From Thermoplasmata archaeon (GTDB lineage Archaea; Thermoplasmatota; Thermoplasmata; Thermoplasmatales; Thermoplasmataceae): DNA of 7,787 nt. The DNA lies in NCBI GenBank assembly GCA_021797225.1, contig JAKAAE010000067.1, positions 1-7,787 of the forward strand. Reading direction: 5' to 3'. Positions 1-6,801 of this stretch are shown here, in pieces; positions within the stretch are counted from its first letter, which is position 1, and every line of letters begins with the position of its first letter. The translations under genes were made by a program, and so were the position numbers. The notes below the pieces were generated by a model. That model did no database searches. It was not told the origin of the DNA and saw only the letters and a list, made by a program, of their open reading frames with translations.

Positions 1-40
1 TTGAAAAATTTTTATTAACTAAAAATATAAATTCTAAATT

Positions 41-50
41 AAAAAAATAT
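41..50 (-). terminator. oligo-T terminator after the permease gene
   Basis: Immediately downstream of the permease stop codon the minus strand has a run of seven T (plus-strand A at 41-47) in a very AT-rich stretch, with no strong GC hairpin. Archaeal RNA polymerase commonly terminates on oligo-T tracts alone. The role is inferred from position and composition. Confidence 0.4.
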
Positions 51-52
51 TT

Positions 53-1801
53 TTATTTCTGTCCTGCTGAGGCTGTTGTTTCCTCTTCGGTTATATACTG
101 TGTACCAGAGTCTATTATATCCCTTATTTCATCTGTCTTGAATCCAGATTTTATGGATATCACATAGAACATTATTGCTACCAGTATTACCACCACGAAA
201 TCCAGTGGATATGGAAGGGTGTTTGTTCCTCCATAGTCACCTTCTCCAAGATAGGAAAGAAGTGTAAGCACCAGTATGAATGCTGGTACCCACCATCCTG
301 CCTTTATATTCTCTTTGGTGAATACATTCTCGACCTTATGTGATGCCAGTATTATAAGGTAAATGACTATTCCAAGGAATATGGCTATAGCCAGGTACGG
401 TATTGTTGGCCATCCTGACCAGTAAACAATAAGGGTAGCACCGACAAATGCTATGGGTGCGAGTACTTTTGCATATGGAAGTTTGAAGGGCCTTTTGAGT
501 TCATCTGCTTCCTTCCTGAATACCATCAGTGCTGATCCTCCCACTATATATGTGAATGCTGTTGCGCCGGTTATAAGGCTTACCAGTGCGTACCAGCTGG
601 GGAACGGTGCCAGGAATATCAATCCGATTATCACTGATATTATAATGGGCAGTACCGGAACTCTTGTCTTCTTGCTAACATAGGAAAGCTGCTTCGGGAA
701 GTATCCTATTTCCGCAAGTCCGAACAGTGTTCTTGTGGATGTTCCTGCATATACATTAAGCGTTCCGGCGGGTGATACGTAAGCATCTGCGTATAATACG
801 TATGTCAGTACAACAAGAGCTAAAATCCCCGAGGTTTTTGCAACAAATGCAAATGGGGCAGCTACTATGCCTGATGCGTAGGCAGTTGGGGTGCTTGATG
901 CAAGACCATACCATCCACCCGCGGCAGCCAGTTTTGCCGGATTAAGGGCACCGATGAATACTACCTGCAGTAAAACGTATACTACAATTCCGGTCAACAC
1001 TGAGAATACAGTTGCCCTCGGTATTGATTTCTGCGGGGTTTTTGCCTCGCCTCCATAATCCAGCGCCTGCCTGAACCCTAGGAATGAGAACACTATACCG
1101 TCGGTTGATACAGCTTCAAATATAGTTGCACTGTTATTGTTGGGTAGGAAGCCACCAAGAGCCGGGCTTGTAAAGTTTGGAGTATGGAATACTAGAAATG
1201 CGAGCATAACTATGGTTATTGATGGAATAATTAATTTCCACCATGTCATAGCTGTATTTGTCTTTCCCATGATTCTTACACCGGCATAGTTCAATGCGAA
1301 GAAAGCAACTATGAGTATCCCTGCCAGAACTATTCCGAGACCTGTCAGCAGTGCTACAGTAGAGGAAGGATCAAGTGGGTTGGGCGCACTGTAAGATAGA
1401 CCTGGTACATAAGAACTTGCATAGGTTATTACAGCCTCGGCTTCTACAGCCGGAACAGAAACGGCGGATAGAAAATATGTCCAGCCGAAGAACAAACCGG
1501 CAACTCCACCGTGGGAATAATGACCGTACCTGCTAATTGCACCGGTTCTCGGTATCATACCACCAAGCTCTGCATAAACCAAAGCTATGAATAAAACCAG
1601 GACACCACCAATTATCCATGATAGTATTGCGGCAGGTCCGGTTGTTGCCGCGGAAGCTGCGGCCGCAAACAGCCAGCCAGACCCTATTATACCACCAAGA
1701 CTCAAGAAATAAAGATCCCATGTGGTGAGAGCTTTCTTTAATTTTCTGTCCTGACTTTTACTATTAGCTATAACATCTTTTTCTGATTCAAAATCAGCCA
1801 T
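53..1801 (-). CDS. APC-superfamily amino acid permease
   Basis: Integral membrane secondary transporter, predicted to move amino acids or related amines across the cytoplasmic membrane with protons or by exchange; the substrate cannot be read from the sequence. The 582 residues are mostly hydrophobic, with about 13-14 likely helices (roughly 29-50, 57-76, 100-126, 150-171, 187-206, 264-286, 310-337, 383-400, 403-427, 446-462, 466-487, 504-518, 532-551). Helix 1 carries GGIIGSGWLF (36-45), the glycine-rich unwound substrate-binding segment of APC proteins. GGEAKTPQKSIPRA (250-263) is the other family signature, and RPFKLPYAKVLAP (437-449) precedes the late helices as in relatives. At 582 aa it is longer than the usual 12-helix members (about 450-500); the extra length is C-terminal helices and a polar tail. 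The ATG start is supported by a TATA box 21-28 bp upstream, giving a leaderless mRNA. Single-gene unit, divergent from the aIF1A operon. By eye parts of it are clearly richer in GC than the genes at 2000-3600. Family call is secure. Confidence 0.93.
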   Translation of the reverse strand: MADFESEKDVIANSKSQDRKLKKALTTWDLYFLSLGGIIGSGWLFAAAASAATTGPAAILSWIIGGVLVLFIALVYAELGGMIPRTGAISRYGHYSHGGVAGLFFGWTYFLSAVSVPAVEAEAVITYASSYVPGLSYSAPNPLDPSSTVALLTGLGIVLAGILIVAFFALNYAGVRIMGKTNTAMTWWKLIIPSITIVMLAFLVFHTPNFTSPALGGFLPNNNSATIFEAVSTDGIVFSFLGFRQALDYGGEAKTPQKSIPRATVFSVLTGIVVYVLLQVVFIGALNPAKLAAAGGWYGLASSTPTAYASGIVAAPFAFVAKTSGILALVVLTYVLYADAYVSPAGTLNVYAGTSTRTLFGLAEIGYFPKQLSYVSKKTRVPVLPIIISVIIGLIFLAPFPSWYALVSLITGATAFTYIVGGSALMVFRKEADELKRPFKLPYAKVLAPIAFVGATLIVYWSGWPTIPYLAIAIFLGIVIYLIILASHKVENVFTKENIKAGWWVPAFILVLTLLSYLGEGDYGGTNTLPYPLDFVVVILVAIMFYVISIKSGFKTDEIRDIIDSGTQYITEEETTASAGQK

Positions 1802-1809
1802 ATGTGAAG

Positions 1810-1824
1810 ATATAACAGTTATAT
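1810..1824. promoter_or_regulatory. 15-bp perfect palindrome, candidate operator
   Basis: ATATAACAGTTATAT is a perfect inverted repeat with 7-bp arms around one central base. It overlaps the start-proximal end of the permease TATA box and extends toward the predicted start site at 1801. A dimeric regulator bound here would block TBP/TFB or polymerase, so repression is the natural reading. The AT-rich background makes short palindromes common, but the arms include C:G pairs and the position is apt. Operator function is inference. Confidence 0.4.
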
Positions 1825-1829
1825 TTAAA
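1822..1829 (-). promoter_or_regulatory. TATA box of the permease gene (leaderless)
   Basis: The minus strand reads TTTAAATA here, a good archaeal box A, centred about 25 bp before the A of the permease ATG at 1801. That spacing puts the transcription start at or within a base or two of the start codon, so the mRNA should be leaderless. No Shine-Dalgarno sequence is visible upstream of the ATG, consistent with this. Confidence 0.65.
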
Positions 1830-1939
1830 TTTTACTCAATTAATATGGATAATATACTCATTACAGTACGGAATTAGAGTAATTTTGGATGATATATCTT
1901 CAACTTTACTATCTAAAAACCTGTTTAAAATTGATTATA

Positions 1940-1946
1940 TTTATAT
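1940..1946 (+). promoter_or_regulatory. TATA box of the aIF1A-RIO1-KH operon
   Basis: TTTATAT, centred about 31 bp before the aIF1A ATG at 1974. With the usual 25-26 bp spacing, transcription would start around 1967-1970, leaving a leader of only about four to seven bases. No Shine-Dalgarno sequence fits in that leader, so initiation is probably of the leaderless type. Confidence 0.55.
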
Positions 1947-1973
1947 CAGTGGATATGATTATGTATTATAGAT

Positions 1974-2306
1974 ATGGTTGCTAAAGAAGAAGATAATGGA
2001 GAAAATATTACGAGGGTAATTACACCCAACAAGAGAAAGGGAGAAATTTATGGAATAGTGGAGAAATTATCCGGAGCCTCAAGACTAACGGTTATGTGTG
2101 AAGATGGCTCAACCAGGAATTGTAGAATACCGGGCAAAATGAAAAAAAGGATGTGGATCAGGGAAGGTGATCTTGTTATTGTAAAACCATGGGATTTCCA
2201 GGATGAAAAGGGTGATGTGGTTTACAGATATACCAGAACCCAGGCAATGTACCTGAGCAGAAACAGGATGTTGCCGGAAATAATAGATGTCTTCAATGAA
2301 CGATAA
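1974..2306 (+). CDS. eif1A: translation initiation factor aIF1A
   Basis: Archaeal counterpart of eukaryotic eIF1A and bacterial IF1: a small protein that binds the A site of the 30S subunit and helps place the initiator tRNA at the start codon. At 110 aa it is full length for the archaeal family. After a charged N-terminal tail (1-22) comes the S1/IF1-type OB fold (about 23-75), with the family signature GKMKKRMWIREGDLVIVKPW (54-73) and the following DFQDEKGDVVYRYTRTQ segment that distinguishes eIF1A from bacterial IF1. First gene of a three-gene operon; its last 20 bases overlap the RIO1 gene. ATG 1974 is the only sensible start and lies just after the predicted transcription start. Identification is secure. 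Confidence 0.97.
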   Translation: MVAKEEDNGENITRVITPNKRKGEIYGIVEKLSGASRLTVMCEDGSTRNCRIPGKMKKRMWIREGDLVIVKPWDFQDEKGDVVYRYTRTQAMYLSRNRMLPEIIDVFNER

Positions 2307-3060
2307 AAGTGCACTGAAGCAATTAATTGAATCGGATGAATTTTCTAACAGACTTAATCTTGACAGGAAAACCTATGGCCTTGTATTTGATAGAAGAACA
2401 TTGAATGCAATTTATGAAGTTATAAAAAAATATGATATAGATTATATAAATTTCCCAATATCCAGTGGAAAAGAATCGCTCATATTCAATATAGTGCTCA
2501 GGAATGGAGAGACCAGAGCATTGAAAATATATAAAATGTCTACATTGAAATTTTCTAATACTATGGAATATATAAAGGGCGATTATAGATTTGACAAAGA
2601 AAGGATAAACAGATCCAATGTTGTATATGTATGGGCACAGAAAGAATATACAAATCTCAAGGGATTGAGAGAAGCAGGGATACATGCCCCTAAACCTTAT
2701 GGATTTTACAGGAATATCCTGCTGATGTCGTATCTCGGTACTGCCAGAGGCCCTGCACCGCAAATAAAAGATTTAACGGAGGGTTTCCAAAAATTGTATG
2801 ATGAATTGAAAAGAGCCATGTGGCTTATGTACCATAAGGCGGGCATTGTCCATGCTGACCTCAGTGAATATAATATACTTTATTATAGAAAAAATCCATA
2901 CATCATAGATGTGGGGCAATCTGTATCTATAAAGCATCCGATGGCAGAGGATTTCCTGGAGAGAGATATTAAAAACATAGTTTCATTCTTTACAAAGAAA
3001 GATGTAACATGCAATGTAAAAGATCTATATAGTTATATTAAAGGTGGTATAAATGCTTGA
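2287..3060 (+). CDS. rio1: RIO1-type atypical serine/threonine protein kinase/ATPase
   Basis: RIO1 family kinase-like ATPase; in archaea and eukaryotes it acts in the last steps of small-subunit maturation, releasing assembly factors from pre-30S/pre-40S particles. An N-terminal helical segment is followed by the RIO domain: the nucleotide-binding loop SSGKES (59-64) typical of RIO1, the catalytic-type lysine in ALKIYK (K80), the RIO1-specific STLKFSN segment (85-91), the catalytic loop HADLSEYN (189-196; D191, N196), and the metal-binding IIDVGQ (206-211; D208). All residues needed for activity are present, and 257 aa is normal for archaeal RIO1. The start at 2287 overlaps the end of aIF1A by 20 nt and has a weak GGA 8 nt upstream; ATG 2296 (three codons later) is an alternative with no better site. 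Stop overlaps the next gene by 8 nt, so translational coupling is likely. Confidence 0.96.
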   Translation: MSSMNDKSALKQLIESDEFSNRLNLDRKTYGLVFDRRTLNAIYEVIKKYDIDYINFPISSGKESLIFNIVLRNGETRALKIYKMSTLKFSNTMEYIKGDYRFDKERINRSNVVYVWAQKEYTNLKGLREAGIHAPKPYGFYRNILLMSYLGTARGPAPQIKDLTEGFQKLYDELKRAMWLMYHKAGIVHADLSEYNILYYRKNPYIIDVGQSVSIKHPMAEDFLERDIKNIVSFFTKKDVTCNVKDLYSYIKGGINA

Positions 3061-3610
3061 TATAGGCAGTTTAAAAATACCCTATGCCAGAATAGGTGTA
3101 CTGATTGGCAAAGAGGGAAGCATAAAGGATAAGATAGAGGAAGAGGGAAAGGTAAAACTGGACATTGATTCTGAAAATGCCTCTGTTACGGTTTATCAGA
3201 AAAGTGATCCGTTAAAGGCATTGATGGCGATGAATGTTGTTCAGGCTATTGGCCGGGGATTTAATCCCGATAAGGCAATGTTTCTTTTTGATGATAGTAT
3301 ACAGCTAATAGTTATATCAATTAAAGAATTTGTAAAAAAAGATACAAAAAGAATAAAAGAAATCAGAGGCAGACTCATAGGCAAGGAAGGGCATACCAGG
3401 GAAATTATAGAAGAACTTACAGGCACGTATATATCAATAAGCGGGAATACTGTTTCTATTATAGGTGATTTTATATCTATACAGTATGCAAGGGAGGCCG
3501 TGAACATGATACTTCAGGGCAGGAAGCACAAAACTGTTTATGCCTATCTGGAGAAAAATGCAGGTGAATTAAAATTCAGGAAAATGGAAGAAAGCTTTGG
3601 GAATGATTGA
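3053..3610 (+). CDS. two-KH-domain RNA-binding protein, Dim2/Pno1-like
   Basis: Universal archaeal KH-domain protein related to eukaryotic Dim2/Pno1, which binds the 3' region of pre-SSU rRNA near the cleavage site. The 185 residues hold two KH modules: KH1 (about 8-50) with the GxxG loop as GKEG (19-22), and KH2 (about 98-155) with a second GKEG (110-113) in RLIGKEGHTREIIEELTG. Between them AIGRGFNPDKA (65-75) is the segment characteristic of this family. Translation is coupled: the ATG overlaps the RIO1 stop by 8 nt and a good Shine-Dalgarno, AGGTGGT at 3042-3048, lies 4 nt upstream. Placement with aIF1A and RIO1 supports a small-subunit maturation role; archaeal Dim2 has been reported to contact the alpha subunit of aIF2. 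The polar tail after residue 160 is not conserved domain sequence. Confidence 0.93.
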   Translation: MLDIGSLKIPYARIGVLIGKEGSIKDKIEEEGKVKLDIDSENASVTVYQKSDPLKALMAMNVVQAIGRGFNPDKAMFLFDDSIQLIVISIKEFVKKDTKRIKEIRGRLIGKEGHTREIIEELTGTYISISGNTVSIIGDFISIQYAREAVNMILQGRKHKTVYAYLEKNAGELKFRKMEESFGND

Positions 3611-3622
3611 AAACCGTTAAAG

Positions 3623-3630
3623 TTTATATC
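3623..3630 (+). promoter_or_regulatory. TATA box of the initiator tRNA gene
   Basis: TTTATATC, preceded by a purine-rich AAAG at 3619-3622 suitable as a TFB recognition element, is centred about 27 bp before the mature tRNA 5' end. This is the standard layout for an archaeal tRNA promoter and implies a transcript starting close to the mature 5' end. It begins only 12 bp after the KH gene stop codon, so the tRNA can be expressed independently of that operon. Confidence 0.65.
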
Positions 3631-3631
3631 C

Positions 3632-3636
3632 TTTTT
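3632..3636 (+). terminator. possible oligo-T terminator of the aIF1A operon
   Basis: Five T residues 21 nt after the KH gene stop codon, with no hairpin. It lies between the tRNA TATA box and the tRNA, so if it stops operon transcripts it does so inside the tRNA promoter. Transcripts might instead read into the tRNA. Weak evidence. Confidence 0.25.
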
Positions 3637-3652
3637 AGTAATATCTTATTAT

Positions 3653-3727
3653 AGCGGGGTAGGGTAGTCAGGAGATCCCGACGGGCTCATAACCCGTAGA
3701 CCAATGGTTCAAATCCATTCCCCGCTA
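3653..3727 (+). tRNA. initiator tRNA-Met (anticodon CAT)
   Basis: Complete 75-nt cloverleaf. Acceptor AGCGGGG (3653-3659) pairs with CCCCGCT (3720-3726), discriminator A at 3727. D arm 3662-3679 has three G:C pairs. Anticodon stem ACGGG/CCCGT (3681-3685, 3693-3697) encloses loop CTCATAA with anticodon CAT at 3688-3690. T arm AATGG-TTCAAAT-CCATT (3703-3719). Two features mark it as initiator rather than elongator: the A1:U72 end pair, and the three consecutive G:C pairs at the base of the anticodon loop. The 3' CCA is not encoded (ACTT follows), so it is added after transcription. No intron. The last three bases are also the reverse-strand stop codon of hemD. Confidence 0.97.
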
Positions 3728-4429
3728 CTTACAGTTTTTGTTATCTATATATTTAATTATTGATTCAAAGTTTGAATTTCCTGTAAAACATGATTTATAC
3801 CCATAATTTTTAAGTGTTTCCGCAGTAACTGCACCTATAGCATAAATACATTTATTTACCATTATACCACCAATCTCTTCATAAAATATCCTGGCTTCCA
3901 TAGATGATGTCAGAAGTATCCCTTTACATTCCGGGTTAAAAAATAATTCCTTTATATGCGTATTTTCAAGTTTTACAACTTTGTAGATATAATATTCCTT
4001 GAAATTTGAATTGTGGCTTTCAAGCCAGTCATTTATAATATTGTTTGATTCGTTGCTGCGGAAGAGAGCTATTCTTGAATTGCCATACTTTTCCAGCAGT
4101 GATATAACCCCGTAGGAATTTTTTGCAGTGGGTACGGAAACATTTCCTGTATACTTTTTAACCTCACCTGCCGTCTGTTCTCCTATTGCAATTATATCCG
4201 GATTTTCTGTATATTCATAATAATGCTTGAAGAATTCTACCGCCCCAATGGAGCTTGTAAGAACCACCACAGAAGGTTTATTTTTTATAATATCATTAGC
4301 TATATTTTCATTCTTTCCTTCTTTTATAATAGCTGTTAGAGGTACATTTTTGACATTTATGCACAGCGTTTCCACAGGCTCAAACTTGATCCGGGGCCTT
4401 GTTGTAATTATATATTCAGAAATAGCCAT
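3725..4429 (-). CDS. hemD: uroporphyrinogen-III synthase
   Basis: Cyclises hydroxymethylbilane with inversion of ring D to uroporphyrinogen III, the branch point to heme and siroheme; cytoplasmic. The family is poorly conserved, but the two-lobed pattern is visible (numbering from ATG 4429, 234 aa): ITTRPR (8-13), TSSIGAVEFF (58-67), AIGEQTAGEVKKYTG (81-95), then TSSMEA (174-179) and AIGAVTAETLKNYG (197-210), the last being the most typical HemD motif. Length is slightly below the usual 240-260. It follows hemC, confirming the call. The start is uncertain: TTG at 4438 gives 237 aa and a 23-nt overlap with hemC, ATG at 4429 gives a 14-nt overlap and begins right at the first strand. I chose the ATG. 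The stop TAG lies within the 3' end of the convergent initiator tRNA. Confidence 0.9.
   Translation of the reverse strand: MAISEYIITTRPRIKFEPVETLCINVKNVPLTAIIKEGKNENIANDIIKNKPSVVVLTSSIGAVEFFKHYYEYTENPDIIAIGEQTAGEVKKYTGNVSVPTAKNSYGVISLLEKYGNSRIALFRSNESNNIINDWLESHNSNFKEYYIYKVVKLENTHIKELFFNPECKGILLTSSMEARIFYEEIGGIMVNKCIYAIGAVTAETLKNYGYKSCFTGNSNFESIIKYIDNKNCK
3735..3739 (+). terminator. oligo-T terminator of the tRNA gene
   Basis: TTTTT begins 8 nt after the tRNA discriminator base, the usual place for an archaeal tRNA terminator. Because the convergent hemD gene abuts the tRNA, this tract is also antisense to the Lys/Asn-rich last codons of hemD. Confidence 0.45.
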
Positions 4430-5273
4430 AACCTGCAATCGCCTCCCTTATCTGCTCCACAACAAGATCTAAATCCGATTCAGTAAAATTCAAATCTTTA
4501 TATTCATCTGATTTCAATGAATAAAATCGTGTCTTTATTGTTCCACTCGATGAAAGAATGCCCACGGGCATTGAACAACCGAGATTGAGTTTTTCGGTGA
4601 TATATCTTTCATTCACCAGATTTTTATATGTATCCGGATCGTTGACACATCTGATAATTCTGGATGTTTCAGAATTCTTTTTGCCTACTATGGCTATTAT
4701 TCCCTGACCCGGTGCCGGCAGGAACTGTTCTTCCGGAAGATCAAAATGTTCCAGATCAAGTTTCATCCTGATATATGCTGCCTTTGCAATAATGATGCCG
4801 GAATATTGACCTGACATGTATCTGAAAACTCTTGTATCTATGTTGCCGCGTATATCTGAAATATTCACATCCATGTTTACTGTTTTTGCCTGCCTTATTC
4901 TTCTCATGCTGGATGTGCCCAGGGTATCTGTATTTTTCATCTCTTCCATGGGAATTCTGGATATTAACACGTCCCGGTAATCCTCTCTCTTTAGAACTGC
5001 ACTGATTTCTAAACTATCATGTATAGTAGAGGGGATGTCCTTTGCGCTGTGTACAGCCAGATCTATTTCGCCGTCTATTATTCTCTGATTGAGCTCATCA
5101 ACGAATACACCTGTTGAACTCATCCTGTACAGTGGGGTTTTCCTGTTGGCATCACCCTTTGATGTGAAAGTTTTTATTTCCACATCATGTCCAGCTACCT
5201 CCAGGGCGGTCTTTACACTTCTGGCCTGTATCAGTGCCAGTTCACTATTTCTGGTTCCCAGTATCAAAGACAT
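4416..5273 (-). CDS. hemC: porphobilinogen deaminase (hydroxymethylbilane synthase)
   Basis: Links four porphobilinogen molecules into hydroxymethylbilane, using a covalently bound dipyrromethane cofactor; cytoplasmic. The 285 residues cover all three domains: [12 protein letters not shown] (6-17) at the N-terminus, AVHSAKDIP (73-81) with the catalytic aspartate D79, SSMRRIRQ (121-128) and DIRGNIDTR (140-148) with the arginines that hold the substrate carboxylates, APGQGIIAI (187-195), and LGCSMPVG (231-238) with cofactor-attachment cysteine C233. Length fits the shorter archaeal enzymes (E. coli 313). The ATG overlaps the hemL stop by 10 nt, and a GGTG Shine-Dalgarno element sits 5 nt upstream. 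Its own 3' end overlaps hemD. Nothing essential is missing. Confidence 0.97.
   Translation of the reverse strand: MSLILGTRNSELALIQARSVKTALEVAGHDVEIKTFTSKGDANRKTPLYRMSSTGVFVDELNQRIIDGEIDLAVHSAKDIPSTIHDSLEISAVLKREDYRDVLISRIPMEEMKNTDTLGTSSMRRIRQAKTVNMDVNISDIRGNIDTRVFRYMSGQYSGIIIAKAAYIRMKLDLEHFDLPEEQFLPAPGQGIIAIVGKKNSETSRIIRCVNDPDTYKNLVNERYITEKLNLGCSMPVGILSSSGTIKTRFYSLKSDEYKDLNFTESDLDLVVEQIREAIAGYGYF
4442..4447 (-). promoter_or_regulatory. Shine-Dalgarno site of hemD
   Basis: The minus strand reads GGGAGGCGAT at 4447-4438, one mismatch from the archaeal consensus GGAGGTGAT. It lies inside the hemC coding sequence. Measured from GGAGG, it is 3 nt from a TTG at 4438 and 12 nt from the ATG at 4429; neither spacing is ideal, so this site shows that hemD has its own ribosome loading but does not settle the start. 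Confidence 0.55.
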
Positions 5274-6526
5274 TTCAACACCGAAGAGAGGGCATCAACA
5301 GTTCTCTGGAAATCTTTCTCGCCGTGTGCAAAACTGATAAATTCTGTTTCAAATTGGCTGGGCGGGAAGAAAATTCCCTTATTGAGAAGGCCATGGAACA
5401 TTTTGTTGAATTTATCCGTATCGGATACTCTGGCTGTATTGTAATCAATCACATTTTTATCGTTGAAAAATATCTGGAACATTGAATAGCATCTGTTAAC
5501 TACTGCGTTTATACCGTATTCTTCTATGATGGAATTAAGTTCTTTTTCCAGCCTGGCTGCATAACCGTTAATGTATGAATAATCTTTTGACTTCAGTATT
5601 CCCAGAGTTGCAATTCCTGCTGCCATGGTAAGAGGATTACCAGAAAATGTCCCTGCCTCATAGACATTGCCGGCCGGTGCTATTTTTTCCATTATATCCT
5701 TTCTTCCACCGAACATGCCCACTGGGGCACCTCCACCTATTATTTTGCCCATAGTGGTGATATCCGGTTTTATCCCGATTATATCCTGATAACCACTGAA
5801 GGCGAATCGGAATCCTGTAATAACTTCATCGAATATAAGCAAAGATGAATATTTTTCAGTGATCTCCCTGAGTGATTTTAAAAAGTCCTTTTCTGGATTA
5901 ACAACACCTATGTTCCCGAGAACAGGCTCCGTGATTACCGCAGCTATATCAGTTCCATGCTCCCTGAATAGTTTTTCTATACTTTCAAAATCGTTATACT
6001 GCCCCACCAAAACAGTTCTGGAGACTTCTTCAGGAACTCCGGAGGAAGATGGAACTCCGAATGTCATGGTTCCGCTTCCGGATTTTATCAGTGCGTAGTC
6101 ATGGGCTCCATGGTATCCTCCCTCCATTTTTAGAATATACTTTTTTCCTGTGAAGCCCCTTGCAACCCTGATTGCGTGCATTGTAGCTTCAGTTCCGGAA
6201 TTTGTAAAACGAAGCATATCAATAGATTTGACAGAATTTTTTATCATTCGCCCAAGATTTATCTCATTTTCAGTAATTGATCCGAACAAGATTCCCTTAT
6301 CAACCTGCCCTTTGATTTTCATAGCAACATCAGGATTGGCATGTCCCAGTATCATTGGCCCGAAGCCCATAGAATAATCGATATATTCTTCGCCATTAAC
6401 GTCAATAATTTTAGAACCGCTTGCCTGCTGAAACATGACCGGCTCCGGAGAATAATATCTAACAGGAGAATTTACACCCATTGGAAACAATTCCCTTGCT
6501 TCCTTAAATAGCTCTGAAGATTTCAT
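5264..6526 (-). CDS. hemL: glutamate-1-semialdehyde 2,1-aminomutase
   Basis: PLP enzyme of class-III aminotransferase fold that converts glutamate-1-semialdehyde to 5-aminolevulinate, second step of the C5 route to tetrapyrroles. The 420 residues match the usual length. Visible landmarks: NSPVR (19-23), SGTEA (110-114) and GGYHG (136-140) around the cofactor, IFDEV (231-235) with the PLP-nitrogen aspartate D233, [10 protein letters not shown] (257-266) with Schiff-base lysine K261, GTFSGNP (292-298), and the family-specific [13 protein letters not shown] (386-398) that sets it apart from other class-III aminotransferases. First gene of the hemL-hemC-hemD operon; its TGA stop overlaps the hemC ATG. 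No strong Shine-Dalgarno precedes the ATG at 6526. The partner glutamyl-tRNA reductase is not adjacent. Confidence 0.97.
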   Translation of the reverse strand: MKSSELFKEARELFPMGVNSPVRYYSPEPVMFQQASGSKIIDVNGEEYIDYSMGFGPMILGHANPDVAMKIKGQVDKGILFGSITENEINLGRMIKNSVKSIDMLRFTNSGTEATMHAIRVARGFTGKKYILKMEGGYHGAHDYALIKSGSGTMTFGVPSSSGVPEEVSRTVLVGQYNDFESIEKLFREHGTDIAAVITEPVLGNIGVVNPEKDFLKSLREITEKYSSLLIFDEVITGFRFAFSGYQDIIGIKPDITTMGKIIGGGAPVGMFGGRKDIMEKIAPAGNVYEAGTFSGNPLTMAAGIATLGILKSKDYSYINGYAARLEKELNSIIEEYGINAVVNRCYSMFQIFFNDKNVIDYNTARVSDTDKFNKMFHGLLNKGIFFPPSQFETEFISFAHGEKDFQRTVDALSSVLKCL

Positions 6527-6547
6527 ATTTCTACATCAATTTTTAGG

Positions 6548-6580
6548 ATTTATGTTTTTGTTATTGTTGTTTAAATAAAA
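6548..6580 (-). promoter_or_regulatory. promoter region of the hem operon
   Basis: Two box A candidates lie on the minus strand. CATAAAT at 6554-6548 is centred about 25 bp before the hemL ATG and would give a leaderless mRNA. The better match TTTATTTAAA at 6579-6570 would start transcripts near 6549, with a leader of about 23 nt lacking a convincing Shine-Dalgarno. I cannot decide between them. Confidence 0.35.
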
Positions 6581-6801
6581 TATTTGGAGCAGAGACCAGT
6601 AGACCTTAAAAGGCAATGATCTTGATAAACAGTTTTTCCATATACCACTTGATTATTTAAAATTGTCAGACATATTATAAAATCCATTAAAAAAATTGAG
6701 GTCTGTTTATTTTATTAATATTATCATGCAATTATTTCTGCAATCAAATCTCTTTTACAATAATAACTATGCAATATGGCAAAATAATTTAAGCATAAAA
6801 A
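6581..6801. other. divergent intergenic region without recognised genes
   Basis: Most of the 303-bp gap between hemL and the small membrane protein gene. It is strongly AT-rich and contains the divergent promoters at its ends. An ORF from ATG 6726 runs about 46 codons but into the next gene in another frame and has no promoter at the right distance, so I do not call it. TGCAAT occurs three times on the plus strand (6727, 6739, 6770). I see no RNA gene, strong hairpin or mobile-element trace. Confidence 0.5.

Noticed and set aside
453..683. Plus-strand ORF of 76 codons within the permease gene
   Set aside because: Shadow of the permease coding strand: no family resemblance, no promoter, and the opposite frame encodes a clear transporter.
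1955..1984. Nine-codon upstream ORF (ATG 1955, also ATG 1961) overlapping the aIF1A start, as a regulatory uORF
   Set aside because: With the TATA box at 1940-1946 the transcript should start near 1967-1970, after both ATGs, so they are probably not transcribed.
2323..2763. Minus-strand ORF of 146 codons opposite RIO1
   Set aside because: It lies wholly within RIO1, whose catalytic motifs are intact; the translation has no recognisable domain and is rich in residues expected from antisense of AT-rich codons.
3653..3727. Elongator tRNA-Met or tRNA-Ile2 (CAT anticodon, modified C34)
   Set aside because: The A1:U72 acceptor pair and three stacked G:C pairs next to the anticodon loop are initiator hallmarks, so the initiator reading is preferred.
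5089..5485. Several overlapping plus-strand ORFs across the hemL/hemC junction
   Set aside because: All are antisense shadows of hemL and hemC, which carry all expected catalytic residues.
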